A stretch of DNA of 64,000 bases, taken from assembly GCF_022802975.1 (NCBI RefSeq), contig NZ_JAFEVZ010000009.1, positions 1 through 64,000 on the forward strand, in the 5' to 3' direction. The DNA comes from Flavobacterium pectinovorum. Its GTDB lineage: Bacteria > Bacteroidota > Bacteroidia > Flavobacteriales > Flavobacteriaceae. The translations under genes were made by a program, and so were the position numbers. Of this stretch, positions 17,684-24,725 are shown piece after piece (position 1 is the stretch's first letter; each line of letters starts with the position of its first letter). The notes below the pieces were generated by a model. That model saw only the letters and a program-made list of their open reading frames with translations. It was not told the DNA's origin and ran no database searches.

Positions 17684-17712
17684 TTGTGTTTTTATTGTGT
17701 TTTTATTGTGTT
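17684..17712. repeat. 11-bp direct repeats upstream of the GH57 gene
   Basis: TTGTGTTTTTA occurs twice head to tail (17684-17694, 17695-17705), followed by a partial third TTGTGTTG. The period of 11 bp is one helical turn. The rest of the 332-bp gap 17511-17843 is very AT-rich and holds only this repeat and the terminator near 17754. Confidence 0.5.
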
Positions 17713-17753
17713 GTTAGTTTGTTGGTAATGAGTATTTAATGTTTTTTTTTGGT

Positions 17754-17792
17754 AAAAAAAACCGCTTAGAGAAAAATCTCCAGCGGATTCAA
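17754..17792 (-). terminator. terminator of the PLP-enzyme gene
   Basis: On the minus strand CCGCTGGAGA pairs imperfectly with TCTCTAAGCGG and is followed by a run of T. It lies about 55 bp past the stop codon of the gene ending at 17844. Confidence 0.65.
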
Positions 17793-17843
17793 ACAAATTA
17801 ATTAAAAAATAGTGCAAATTTATCTATTAAGAAATGTTTCTGT

Positions 17844-19046
17844 CTATAAAACTCCAATCTCCATCATGCAAGCCTTCATCATCTCGTAAGTACGCTTAAT
17901 ATCATTATCCAACCCGATAGAAAAACGAATCAGACCATCTGTCAATCCCATTTGGTGTTGTTCTTCTAGCGGAATTTCGCTAGAGGTCGAAGTTCCCGGA
18001 GCGCTGAATAACGTTTTATAAAACCCTAAACTTACCGCCAGATAGCCCAGATTTCTCGCTTGCATTAACTCCATCAATTCGTTGGCTTTAGCTAAAGTTC
18101 CAACATCAATAGTCAGCATTCCGCCAAAACCATATTCTGGATTAATCATCGTTTTGTATAATTCGTGACTCGGATGGCTTTTTAATCCCGGATAGACTGT
18201 TTTTAAACCATCAGCTTCAAATTGATCGGCCAGAAAATGCGCATTATGACTGTGCTGTTTAATTCGGATATGAAGTGTACGCAGGTTTTTCATCACGCTT
18301 GCAGAACGTAAACTATCCATTGTTGGTCCCAAAAGCATACTTGCTCCCGAGTTTACGTTTTTCAGCGAATTAATAAATTCCTTTGAAGCACAGGTCACAC
18401 CGCCAACAGTATCGCTGCTTCCGTTAATGTATTTGGTTAAACTGTGAATCACAATATCAGCACCCAATCTTGCCGGAGAAACCGATAATGGTGAAAATGT
18501 ATTATCAACAACCAGTTTCAGATTATATTTTTTAGCAATTTTTGCTAAACCTGCAATGTCTGCGACTTCCAATAGTGGATTACTTACAGTTTCACAATAC
18601 AAAATTTTGGTTTTAGTAGTAATTGCAGCTTCTACAACATCCAGCTTTGTAATGTCAACAAAGCTCGTTTCAATACCAAAACGAGGTGTAAAATTCTTCA
18701 AAAAAGCGTAGGTTCCACCATAAATCGTTCGGCTCGAAACAATGTGATCGCCTGCTCCGCATAACTGTAAAATAGTAGGCGTAATAGCTCCCATACCCGA
18801 AGCCGAAACATTTGCTGTTTCGGTCCCTTCCATCGCCGCCAAAGCCTGATCCAGATACAAATTACTCGGCGATGAATGGCGGGAGTACAAATAACAACCT
18901 TCCATATTGCCTTCAAAAGTGTCGAACATAGTCTTGGCCGAAAGAAAAGTATATGTCGAAGAATCAGAAATCGAAGGATTCACGCCTCCAAATTCACCAA
19001 AGTATTGCAAATCCTGAATGTTGTCTGCCGGGTTAAAGTTTTTCAT
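17844..19046 (-). CDS. Cys/Met-metabolism PLP enzyme (methionine gamma-lyase or cystathionine gamma-family)
   Basis: A 400-residue fold-type-I PLP enzyme of the trans-sulfuration gamma family. Lys205 in HSLTKYING is the PLP Schiff-base lysine and Asp181 in VVDNTF contacts the pyridine nitrogen. The SRHSSPSNLYLDQALAAMEG block is typical of the family. Methionine gamma-lyases usually have a cysteine in the YGCT motif; here the sequence is YGGT (residues 109-112), so a cystathionine gamma-lyase or synthase activity is also possible. The gene is divergent from an Lrp/AsnC regulator, an arrangement like mdeA-mdeR for methionine catabolism in Pseudomonas, which favours amino acid degradation to 2-oxobutyrate, ammonia and a thiol. 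Confidence 0.82.
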   Translation of the reverse strand: MKNFNPADNIQDLQYFGEFGGVNPSISDSSTYTFLSAKTMFDTFEGNMEGCYLYSRHSSPSNLYLDQALAAMEGTETANVSASGMGAITPTILQLCGAGDHIVSSRTIYGGTYAFLKNFTPRFGIETSFVDITKLDVVEAAITTKTKILYCETVSNPLLEVADIAGLAKIAKKYNLKLVVDNTFSPLSVSPARLGADIVIHSLTKYINGSSDTVGGVTCASKEFINSLKNVNSGASMLLGPTMDSLRSASVMKNLRTLHIRIKQHSHNAHFLADQFEADGLKTVYPGLKSHPSHELYKTMINPEYGFGGMLTIDVGTLAKANELMELMQARNLGYLAVSLGFYKTLFSAPGTSTSSEIPLEEQHQMGLTDGLIRFSIGLDNDIKRTYEMMKACMMEIGVL

Positions 19047-19067
19047 AATAGTTAGTTTTTGTTTTGT

Positions 19068-19109
19068 TTAAAGTTTCAGGTTTCAAGTTCCAACAACCTG
19101 AAACTTTAA
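19068..19109. repeat. palindrome upstream of the PLP-enzyme gene
   Basis: TTAAAGTTTCAGG (19068-19080) and CCTGAAACTTTAA (19097-19109) form a perfect 13-bp inverted pair about 20 bases before the start codon on the minus strand. Related CAGGTTTCAAGTTTCAGGT-type sequence occurs near 27120 and 52500, so this is probably a dispersed intergenic repeat, though an operator role is possible. Confidence 0.55.
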
Positions 19110-19128
19110 ACCTGAAACAATTTTTTTA

Positions 19129-19208
19129 GAAGCTGTTTCCTGCTATCCGCTATATCTTTTGTGGCGAACCCCGCCACAAAAGGATGTCGCTTCTATCAGG
19201 GCTAGGGC
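19129..19208 (-). ncRNA. dispersed structured repeat, copy 3, reverse orientation
   Basis: Read on the minus strand, the core hairpin is identical to copies at 3630 and 5077. The outer stem here is CCTG with CAGG instead of CCAG with CTGG, a compensatory A-U to U-A swap that keeps the pairing. AGCAGGAAACAGCT follows at the 3' side. It sits in the 362-bp gap (19047-19409) between the divergent PLP-enzyme and Lrp genes. Confidence 0.6.
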
Positions 19209-19324
19209 ACTCGTTTTCAAAAGAAATTCAGTTCAAAATAAAGTCTATTTAGAAAATTAATCAACTATAAAACAAATAATTAGATTTTAAAACTACAAAA
19301 ATGATTTTATAATGATTTTTGATC

Positions 19325-19332
19325 TAAATTTG
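19325..19332 (+). promoter_or_regulatory. -7 promoter box for the Lrp/AsnC gene
   Basis: TAAATTTG matches TAnnTTTG and lies about 78 bases before the ATG at 19410. Confidence 0.5.
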
Positions 19333-19409
19333 ATGCAAAAATTGTAGTCTGGTAGATTTTATTTCTCTTTATAAAACTATCAACCATCAACCAAAAACCA
19401 TCAACTAAA

Positions 19410-19868
19410 ATGACTCTAGACGCTACAGATAAAAAACTCCTTGTTTTACTCCAAACCGACAGTAAAAAGACAACCAAAGAATTATCCTTAAAACTCAATC
19501 TTTCAGTAACGGCAGTTTATGAAAGAATCAAAAAACTTGAGCGTGAAGGTATTATCAAAAACTACGTAGCCTTAGTTGATAAATCTAAAATTGAAAAAGG
19601 TTTTGTGGTTTTCTGTCATTTGAAACTAATTCAGCACACAAAAGAGTTTCTGACCAAATTTGAAAGCGAAGTAATAAAACTAAACGAGGTTTTAGAATGC
19701 CATCATGTAAGCGGTGACTATGATTATATTTTGAAAGTTTTGGTAAAAGATATGGAAGCTTACAGAGAGTTTTTAGTAACTAAACTAACTTCCTTACAGC
19801 ATATTGGAAGTACACAAAGTACCTTTATGATTAGTGAAGTGAAGAATTCGACGGTGATTTCGTTCTAA
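19410..19868 (+). CDS. Lrp/AsnC family transcriptional regulator
   Basis: A 152-residue regulator. It has an N-terminal winged helix-turn-helix (about residues 3-60, including LSLKLNLSVTAVYERIKKLE) and a C-terminal RAM ligand-binding domain (about 68-145, with VLECHHVSGDYDYILKV). Members sense amino acids and form octamers. The divergent position beside the methionine/cystathionine-type PLP enzyme suggests that it controls that gene in response to an amino acid such as methionine; this is inference from context. Confidence 0.92.
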   Translation: MTLDATDKKLLVLLQTDSKKTTKELSLKLNLSVTAVYERIKKLEREGIIKNYVALVDKSKIEKGFVVFCHLKLIQHTKEFLTKFESEVIKLNEVLECHHVSGDYDYILKVLVKDMEAYREFLVTKLTSLQHIGSTQSTFMISEVKNSTVISF

Positions 19869-19934
19869 TGATTCTAAGATTTTGAGATGCTGAGATTCTA
19901 AGTTTATAATATCAAGATGGTTAGCGTATTTTTT

Positions 19935-20033
19935 GTCATTTCGACGAAGGAGAAATCTCCACAAGTAGCTCCGCATAGAATTTCCCAATCGTTGTAGAGT
20001 TTCTCGCGAAGATTTCTCCTTCGTCGAAATGAC
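19935..20033. repeat. inverted-repeat element (99 bp)
   Basis: Arms 19935-19958 and 20010-20033 are a perfect 24-bp inverted pair beginning GTCATTTCGACGAAGGAG. The 51-base centre has further short complementary words. It lies about 65 bp past the Lrp stop codon. Elements starting GTCATTTCGAC are common intergenic palindromes in Bacteroidota genomes. Confidence 0.8.
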
Positions 20034-20135
20034 ATAACTTACGAAAGTACTTTACAACTGTGAAGTAAAAATTAAGTAATCAACACATTTTTTAATTACT
20101 AAAAAGTATTAAATTTGATTTAAAATGCTACGACA

Positions 20136-20381
20136 ATGGAAACGAAAGAATTAAGACGTAAACTCATAAAAGATTTTGGGAAATTCATTGAAGACGATTC
20201 AAAATTAGAAATTTTAAAAAGTGTTTTTGATGCCATTAATCATGATGAAAAAAAGTCAATAGTTTCCGATTCCCACTACGATTTAGTTGCTGAAGAAAGA
20301 GAAAAATATATCTCTGGAGAAAATAAGTCAAGTTCCTGGGGAGAAGTAGAAAAACGTCTGAATGCTAAGTATGGCTTTTAA
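20136..20381 (+). CDS. antitoxin of a type II toxin-antitoxin pair
   Basis: An 81-residue, charged, mostly helical protein that overlaps the 5' end of a RelE/ParE-type toxin gene, the usual antitoxin-toxin order. The C-terminal YISGENKSSSWGEVEKRLN resembles the addiction-module antitoxin family with a Ser-Trp core used to bind ParE-like toxins. The reading frame is intact. Start is the ATG at 20136. With the toxin frameshifted, it may be a remnant or act as a lone neutraliser. Confidence 0.75.
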   Translation: METKELRRKLIKDFGKFIEDDSKLEILKSVFDAINHDEKKSIVSDSHYDLVAEEREKYISGENKSSSWGEVEKRLNAKYGF

Positions 20382-20672
20382 AATTACTATTTTACCATTA
20401 GCAGAAAAAGAGATAGACGAATCTATTGAATTTTACGAAAGCAGAAGTAAAGGTTTAGGTAAGCAATTTCTAATTTATCTAAAATCATACTTAAAAGTCT
20501 TAAGTGTAAATCCCAAGCTATTCGAAATAAAAAGTAACCAATTGATCGCGAATTGACATTGGTTAAATTTCCATTTGTTATTATTTATGAGATTATTGAA
20601 AAAGAACTAATCATTTATTCAGTTTTTCATAATTCAAGAAATCCTCAAAAAACCTTGAGTCTTAACTTTTGA
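20371..20672 (+). pseudogene. RelE/ParE family toxin, frameshifted
   Basis: The first part (MAFKITILPLAEKEIDES, then EFYESRSKGLGKQFL) is a clear RelE/ParE N-terminal half. The frame stops at 20554-20556 after FEIKSNQLIAN. From 20547 another frame continues with RELTLVKFPFVIIYEI and ends with VFHNSRNPQKTL at 20672, which is the expected C-terminal half of the same family. Loss of one base around 20545-20547 would explain it. Start is placed at the ATG at 20371, overlapping the antitoxin by 11 bp; an ATG at 20362 is also in frame. A sequencing error cannot be excluded. Confidence 0.78.
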
Positions 20673-20843
20673 AAAATATTCTGGCTTTAAATTTATATAT
20701 TTTTTTGATATCGAAATTTATAAGATTTTAAAAAGTTCAAATTCGTTAATCAAAAATCAAAAAAGAATCACTTTCTTTTTAAAAATTAAAGAAATCATAA
20801 CAAAAAACCTTAAGCTTTAAACTTTAAACAAAACTTTATTCCT

Positions 20844-20851
20844 TAATTTTG
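20844..20851 (+). promoter_or_regulatory. -7 promoter box for lpdA
   Basis: TAATTTTG matches TAnnTTTG, 29 bases before the lpdA ATG. The preceding 170 bases are AT-rich with repeated AAACTTTAAAC words and hold no other clear feature. Confidence 0.65.
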
Positions 20852-20880
20852 TAACGCTAAAAATAAAAAATAGAAAAACT

Positions 20881-22284
20881 ATGAGTTCATTTGACGTAGT
20901 CATTATAGGTTCAGGTCCTGGCGGATATGTATCAGCAATTCGTTGCGCACAATTAGGTTTCAAAACTGCTATTGTAGAAAAATATACTTCATTAGGCGGA
21001 ACTTGCCTTAACGTAGGTTGTATTCCTTCAAAAGCATTATTATCATCTTCTCATCATTATGCAGAAATTGCTCATTTTGCAGATCACGGAATCGAAGTTT
21101 CCGGGGATGTAAAAATTAATTTAGAGAAAATGATCGCGCGCAAACAAGCCGTTGTAGATCAAACCGTAGGTGGAATCAACTACTTAATGGATAAAAATAA
21201 AATCACTGTTTTCAATGGTTTAGGTTCTTTCTTAGATGCAACTCACATTGCTGTTGCAAAAGCAGACGGAACGTCTGAAACTATCGAGGCAAAATATACT
21301 GTAATCGCTACAGGATCAAAACCGTCTTCTTTACCATTTATCAAAATTGATAAAGAAAGAATCATCACTTCTACAGAAGCTTTGGCTTTAAAAGAAGTTC
21401 CAAAACATTTAGTAATTATTGGAGGAGGAGTTATCGGAATCGAGCTTGGACAAGTTTATCTTCGTTTAGGAGCTCAGGTTTCTGTTGTGGAATTCATGGA
21501 CAGAATCATTCCTGGAATGGACGGTTCTCTTTCTAAAGAATTAACTAAAGTATTGAAAAAACAAGGAATGAAATTCTACGTTTCCCACAAAGTAAAATCA
21601 GTTGAAAGAAACGGCGATGCTGTTACCGTTCAGGCTGAAAATGCAAAAGGAGAAACCATTACGCTGGAAGGAGATTATTCGTTAGTTTCTGTTGGGCGTC
21701 GTCCTTATACAGATGGATTAAACGCTGATAAAGCAGGAGTTAAAATCTCAGACAGAGGACAAGTTGAAGTAAACGATCATTTACAAACCAGTGTTCCAAA
21801 TATCTACGCAATTGGTGACGTTGTTCGTGGAGCAATGTTAGCACACAAAGCGGAAGAAGAAGGAACAATGGTTGCTGAAATCTTAGCAGGTCAAAAACCA
21901 CATATCGATTATAACTTAATTCCTGGTGTTGTTTACACTTGGCCAGAGGTTGCAGCAGTTGGACAAACTGAAGAGCAATTGAAAGCAGCCGGAGTTAAAT
22001 ACAAATCGGGAAGTTTTCCATTCAAAGCGCTAGGACGTGCCAGAGCAAGTGCTGACTTAGACGGATTCGTAAAAATCTTGGCTGATGAAAAAACAGATGA
22101 GGTTTTAGGTGTTCACATGATTGGTGCCCGTACTGCAGATTTAATTGCTGAAGCGGTTACGGCTATGGAATTCAAAGCTTCTGCTGAAGATATTTCAAGA
22201 ATGAGCCATGCGCATCCAACTTTCGCAGAAGCGGTAAAAGAAGCAGCATTGGCAGCTACTGAAAACAGAGCGATACACGTATAA
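20881..22284 (+). CDS. lpdA: dihydrolipoyl dehydrogenase (E3)
   Basis: A 467-residue flavoprotein disulfide reductase that reoxidises dihydrolipoamide in pyruvate, 2-oxoglutarate and branched-chain dehydrogenase complexes. FAD-binding GSGPGGYVSA is at residues 10-19, the redox pair C42/C47 is in GGTCLNVGCIPSK, NAD-binding GGGVIGIELG lies mid-protein, and the C-terminal HAHPTFAEA carries the catalytic His-Glu pair. The length is standard. It is monocistronic, with a promoter box at 20844 and a terminator at 22310. Confidence 0.96.
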   Translation: MSSFDVVIIGSGPGGYVSAIRCAQLGFKTAIVEKYTSLGGTCLNVGCIPSKALLSSSHHYAEIAHFADHGIEVSGDVKINLEKMIARKQAVVDQTVGGINYLMDKNKITVFNGLGSFLDATHIAVAKADGTSETIEAKYTVIATGSKPSSLPFIKIDKERIITSTEALALKEVPKHLVIIGGGVIGIELGQVYLRLGAQVSVVEFMDRIIPGMDGSLSKELTKVLKKQGMKFYVSHKVKSVERNGDAVTVQAENAKGETITLEGDYSLVSVGRRPYTDGLNADKAGVKISDRGQVEVNDHLQTSVPNIYAIGDVVRGAMLAHKAEEEGTMVAEILAGQKPHIDYNLIPGVVYTWPEVAAVGQTEEQLKAAGVKYKSGSFPFKALGRARASADLDGFVKILADEKTDEVLGVHMIGARTADLIAEAVTAMEFKASAEDISRMSHAHPTFAEAVKEAALAATENRAIHV

Positions 22285-22309
22285 TATTTTACGTAAAATC
22301 ATATTTCAG

Positions 22310-22340
22310 AACCGTCAGAATTTATCTGGCGGTTTTTTTT
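22310..22340 (+). terminator. lpdA terminator
   Basis: AACCGTCAGA and TCTGGCGGTT form a stem with one G-U pair around a five-base loop, followed by a T run. It starts 26 bp past the lpdA stop codon. Confidence 0.8.
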
Positions 22341-22442
22341 TATCCTCATTTTAGCTTCGTAATAATATAATAATCAGGAGCAATTTTGTAAATCAAATGT
22401 ATTTCAGTGGTAGTATCTTTAGAAAAATAAAAAGATAATGAT

Positions 22443-22985
22443 ATGAAAAACAGGTATATCGTTCCAATTTTAATCGGAGCAGGAATCGGACTCGCATTAT
22501 GCTCATGTGGAGGAGGAATTCCGAAGAAAGCAACTGCTGTAACAAATTTTGACAGCACAAAATATCTTGGTAAATGGTATGAAATTGCCAGACTGGATTA
22601 TAAATGGGAAAGAGATTTAGACAATGTTACTGCTGAGTATTCTTTGAATGAAGATAAAACGATTAAAGTCGATAATAAGGGATATAATTTCAAAAAAGGC
22701 AAAAGGGAACAGAGTATCGGGAAAGCTAAATTTGTCGAAAAAGAAAATATTGGAATGCTAAAAGTCTCTTTTTTCGGCCCTTTTTATTCCGGCTACAATG
22801 TGGTTTTAATTGACCCCGATTACAAGTACGCTCTTGTTGCCGGTGAAAGTTTAAAATATATGTGGATACTTTCAAGAGAAAAGACAATTCCGGAAAGTGT
22901 TAAAACTGATTTTCTTATGAAAGCCAGAGAAATTGGTTATACAACATCAGATTTGGTTTGGGTAAAACACGATAAAACAAATTAA
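22443..22985 (+). CDS. lipocalin family lipoprotein (Blc-like)
   Basis: A 180-residue outer-membrane lipoprotein. A signal peptide ends in a lipobox-like LCSC, so Cys22 is the likely lipidated residue. The lipocalin signature GKWYEIARLDYKWERDL (about residues 42-58) begins the barrel, and NVTAEYSL plus YKYALVAGESLKYMWILSR fit bacterial Blc proteins. These bind lysophospholipids or similar hydrophobic ligands and are often stress-induced. It is a single gene with a convergent neighbour; a near-consensus -7 box (TATCTTTA) lies about 22 bases upstream. Confidence 0.9.
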   Translation: MKNRYIVPILIGAGIGLALCSCGGGIPKKATAVTNFDSTKYLGKWYEIARLDYKWERDLDNVTAEYSLNEDKTIKVDNKGYNFKKGKREQSIGKAKFVEKENIGMLKVSFFGPFYSGYNVVLIDPDYKYALVAGESLKYMWILSREKTIPESVKTDFLMKAREIGYTTSDLVWVKHDKTN

Positions 22986-22990
22986 AAATA

Positions 22991-23020
22991 AACCCGAGAG
23001 ATTTTTATTTCTGTCGGGTT
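22991..23020. terminator. terminator between lipocalin and DoxX-like genes
   Basis: AACCCGA (22991-22997) pairs with TCGGGTT (23014-23020), with T-rich sequence after it on the plus strand. It separates two convergent genes. Confidence 0.65.
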
Positions 23021-23044
23021 TTGTATTTTGAATTAAAATCAGGA

Positions 23045-23419
23045 TCATGGAGTAAAAACGCTTTTATAATTATCCCAATATCTGTAAATCAAAAATAAAT
23101 TAGCTAAGAATAATAAACCTGCAATGGGTAAACCTTCCGGGGCAAGAAAATAATTGATGAACAGAATATTTACCGTTATGGGTAAAATCAAAATATTGGC
23201 TAATGTTACAAAACGTCCCGTGACGAAAGCGATTCCACAAAGTAATTCAATAGATTTTGCCAAAGGGAGTAAATAAGTTGAGGCAACAAGGCCTACATTA
23301 AAAGCTTTAAAGTTTCCTGTTACTTCTGGCTCAGGAGCCAGCTTAAAGAAAAAGCTGATTGAAGCAAAAAGAAGTAAAAGACCAATTAAAACGCGGACAA
23401 TAATCGTGGCAATTTTCAT
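23045..23419 (-). CDS. DoxX-like small membrane protein
   Basis: A 124-residue protein with four hydrophobic segments. The pattern (VRVLIGLLLLFASISFFF near the N-terminus, then a charged loop, then ALAKSIELLCGIAF-type second half) fits the DoxX/DoxD-like superfamily of small membrane proteins. Function in this family is unclear. A -7 box at 23501-23508 supports a short monocistronic transcript. Confidence 0.7.
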   Translation of the reverse strand: MKIATIIVRVLIGLLLLFASISFFFKLAPEPEVTGNFKAFNVGLVASTYLLPLAKSIELLCGIAFVTGRFVTLANILILPITVNILFINYFLAPEGLPIAGLLFLANLFLIYRYWDNYKSVFTP

Positions 23420-23500
23420 AATACTTAGGATTTTTTAAGGTTAAAAAATATATATAAGCTATTGGAAAAGATGCAAACCGAAAGTCTCAAATTAAAATCA

Positions 23501-23508
23501 CAAATATA
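23501..23508 (-). promoter_or_regulatory. -7 promoter box for the DoxX-like gene
   Basis: The minus strand reads TATATTTG, matching TAnnTTTG, about 82 bases before the ATG at 23419. Confidence 0.45.
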
Positions 23509-23625
23509 TTTTTTGTAATCTTTTTTAAGAATTTTGTAATTAAACGCATCAAATTTTAGTGATTGGTTTAATTCTATATCAAATATAACGAATTTTTTCT
23601 TATGAAAATGCAAATTTATTACCGA

Positions 23626-24537
23626 TTATTGTTTCTTCAGATACTTCTTGTAAAGGAAAAATCCGCCAATGCTTATTAAGATAAATGGCCACAGATTAAC
23701 GAAGAAAACTAAGATTGACTGTAAAATATACCAGCCACTTTTCAGCGAGTCTATTATCTGGATTCCAAGGTTTGGTTTGTAAGCAGCAGGATCTTTTTCG
23801 CAGGCAATTATTTCTTGCTGTATTGTTTCGTTTTGATAAAGTTGTAAAGTAACCGTGCTGAAATTAATTTGATCCTGAAGCGATAAATTTTCTACTGTTC
23901 GATTATCATTTGCTTCTTTTTGGTTTGCCAAAGTATTTTCAGCCGCCATAATATCATTGATTTTTTTGCCCTTTTCGTCAATCGCTTTTTCGACTCTTTT
24001 TTCGGTATTGGTACTTCTTTTTTGAGAAAGCTGATTTGATAATAATTTCAGTGAAACATCATCGGCTTTGATTACCCTGAAATCAAGGAAATCAATTTGT
24101 TTGGCAATAGTTTTTATAACCGTATCGAGCTGAGTATTAGGAACGCGGATTATGATGTTGTTTTCTACCGTATATTTAGTAGTTTCAAGAGTGCTGTCCT
24201 GACTGATTTTGGTTTTAATCTGTTCCTGAATAGTGCTCTGTAAATTGGTATAGGTAACAAATCCACCGAATTTTTGGGTAGCATTTTCAATTGCATAAGT
24301 TGATCTGACGACGTTTTTAACCTTGAATTTGATATCAGCAGTTCGGATGAATTTCTGTTTGCTGTCTTTTTTTTCGACTGCTGCCGATGATGAAATGGCT
24401 GTGCTGGATAAAACAGCTGTACTGTCGGTTAGTGCGTAATCTGCTGTAGCTTCAGCTGTAGCGTCTGCTTTTTTGCAGGAAAATAATACTGCGGTAACGA
24501 CTAAGGTGGTCAAGCCTAATTTTGCAATTGTTTTCAT
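23626..24537 (-). CDS. DUF4349 family lipoprotein
   Basis: A 303-residue envelope protein. The signal peptide ends in LFSCKKAD, giving a lipidated cysteine near residue 21. The middle region (about 60-230) is a DUF4349 domain with a long, charged, probably coiled-coil stretch (LSQKRSTNTEKRVEKAIDEK, AAENTLANQKE). One strong transmembrane segment lies near the C-terminus (about 272-295), followed by a lysine-rich tail. Function is unknown; some family members have been described as putative signalling or anti-sigma-like envelope proteins, which I cannot support here. It is monocistronic. Confidence 0.82.
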   Translation of the reverse strand: MKTIAKLGLTTLVVTAVLFSCKKADATAEATADYALTDSTAVLSSTAISSSAAVEKKDSKQKFIRTADIKFKVKNVVRSTYAIENATQKFGGFVTYTNLQSTIQEQIKTKISQDSTLETTKYTVENNIIIRVPNTQLDTVIKTIAKQIDFLDFRVIKADDVSLKLLSNQLSQKRSTNTEKRVEKAIDEKGKKINDIMAAENTLANQKEANDNRTVENLSLQDQINFSTVTLQLYQNETIQQEIIACEKDPAAYKPNLGIQIIDSLKSGWYILQSILVFFVNLWPFILISIGGFFLYKKYLKKQ

Positions 24538-24696
24538 AAAGTTTTTAAATGTTGATTAATAAATAATTTTTGTAAAAGGGTAGGTAGTGTTTAATCAAAT
24601 AGGCAGAAAAGTTTTAAGAATTACTGTTAATTCGATATACTAAAAAGTGTGCCAATATTTTTTTACGATTACTTTATCGAAGGAAATTTTTTGTCG

Positions 24697-24704
24697 TAAT
24701 TTTG
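24697..24704 (+). promoter_or_regulatory. -7 promoter box for pabB
   Basis: TAATTTTG matches TAnnTTTG exactly. Transcription should start a few bases downstream (about 24708), which decides between two possible TTG starts of pabB: the one at 24702 lies inside this box, the one at 24726 lies after it. Confidence 0.6.
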
Positions 24705-24725
24705 AAGTCTAAAATTGATTCATTT

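Noticed and set aside
19068..19109. Dedicated Lrp operator
   Set aside because: The palindrome is plausible as an operator, but related words recur at unrelated loci (near 27120 and 52500), so a dispersed repeat is the simpler reading.
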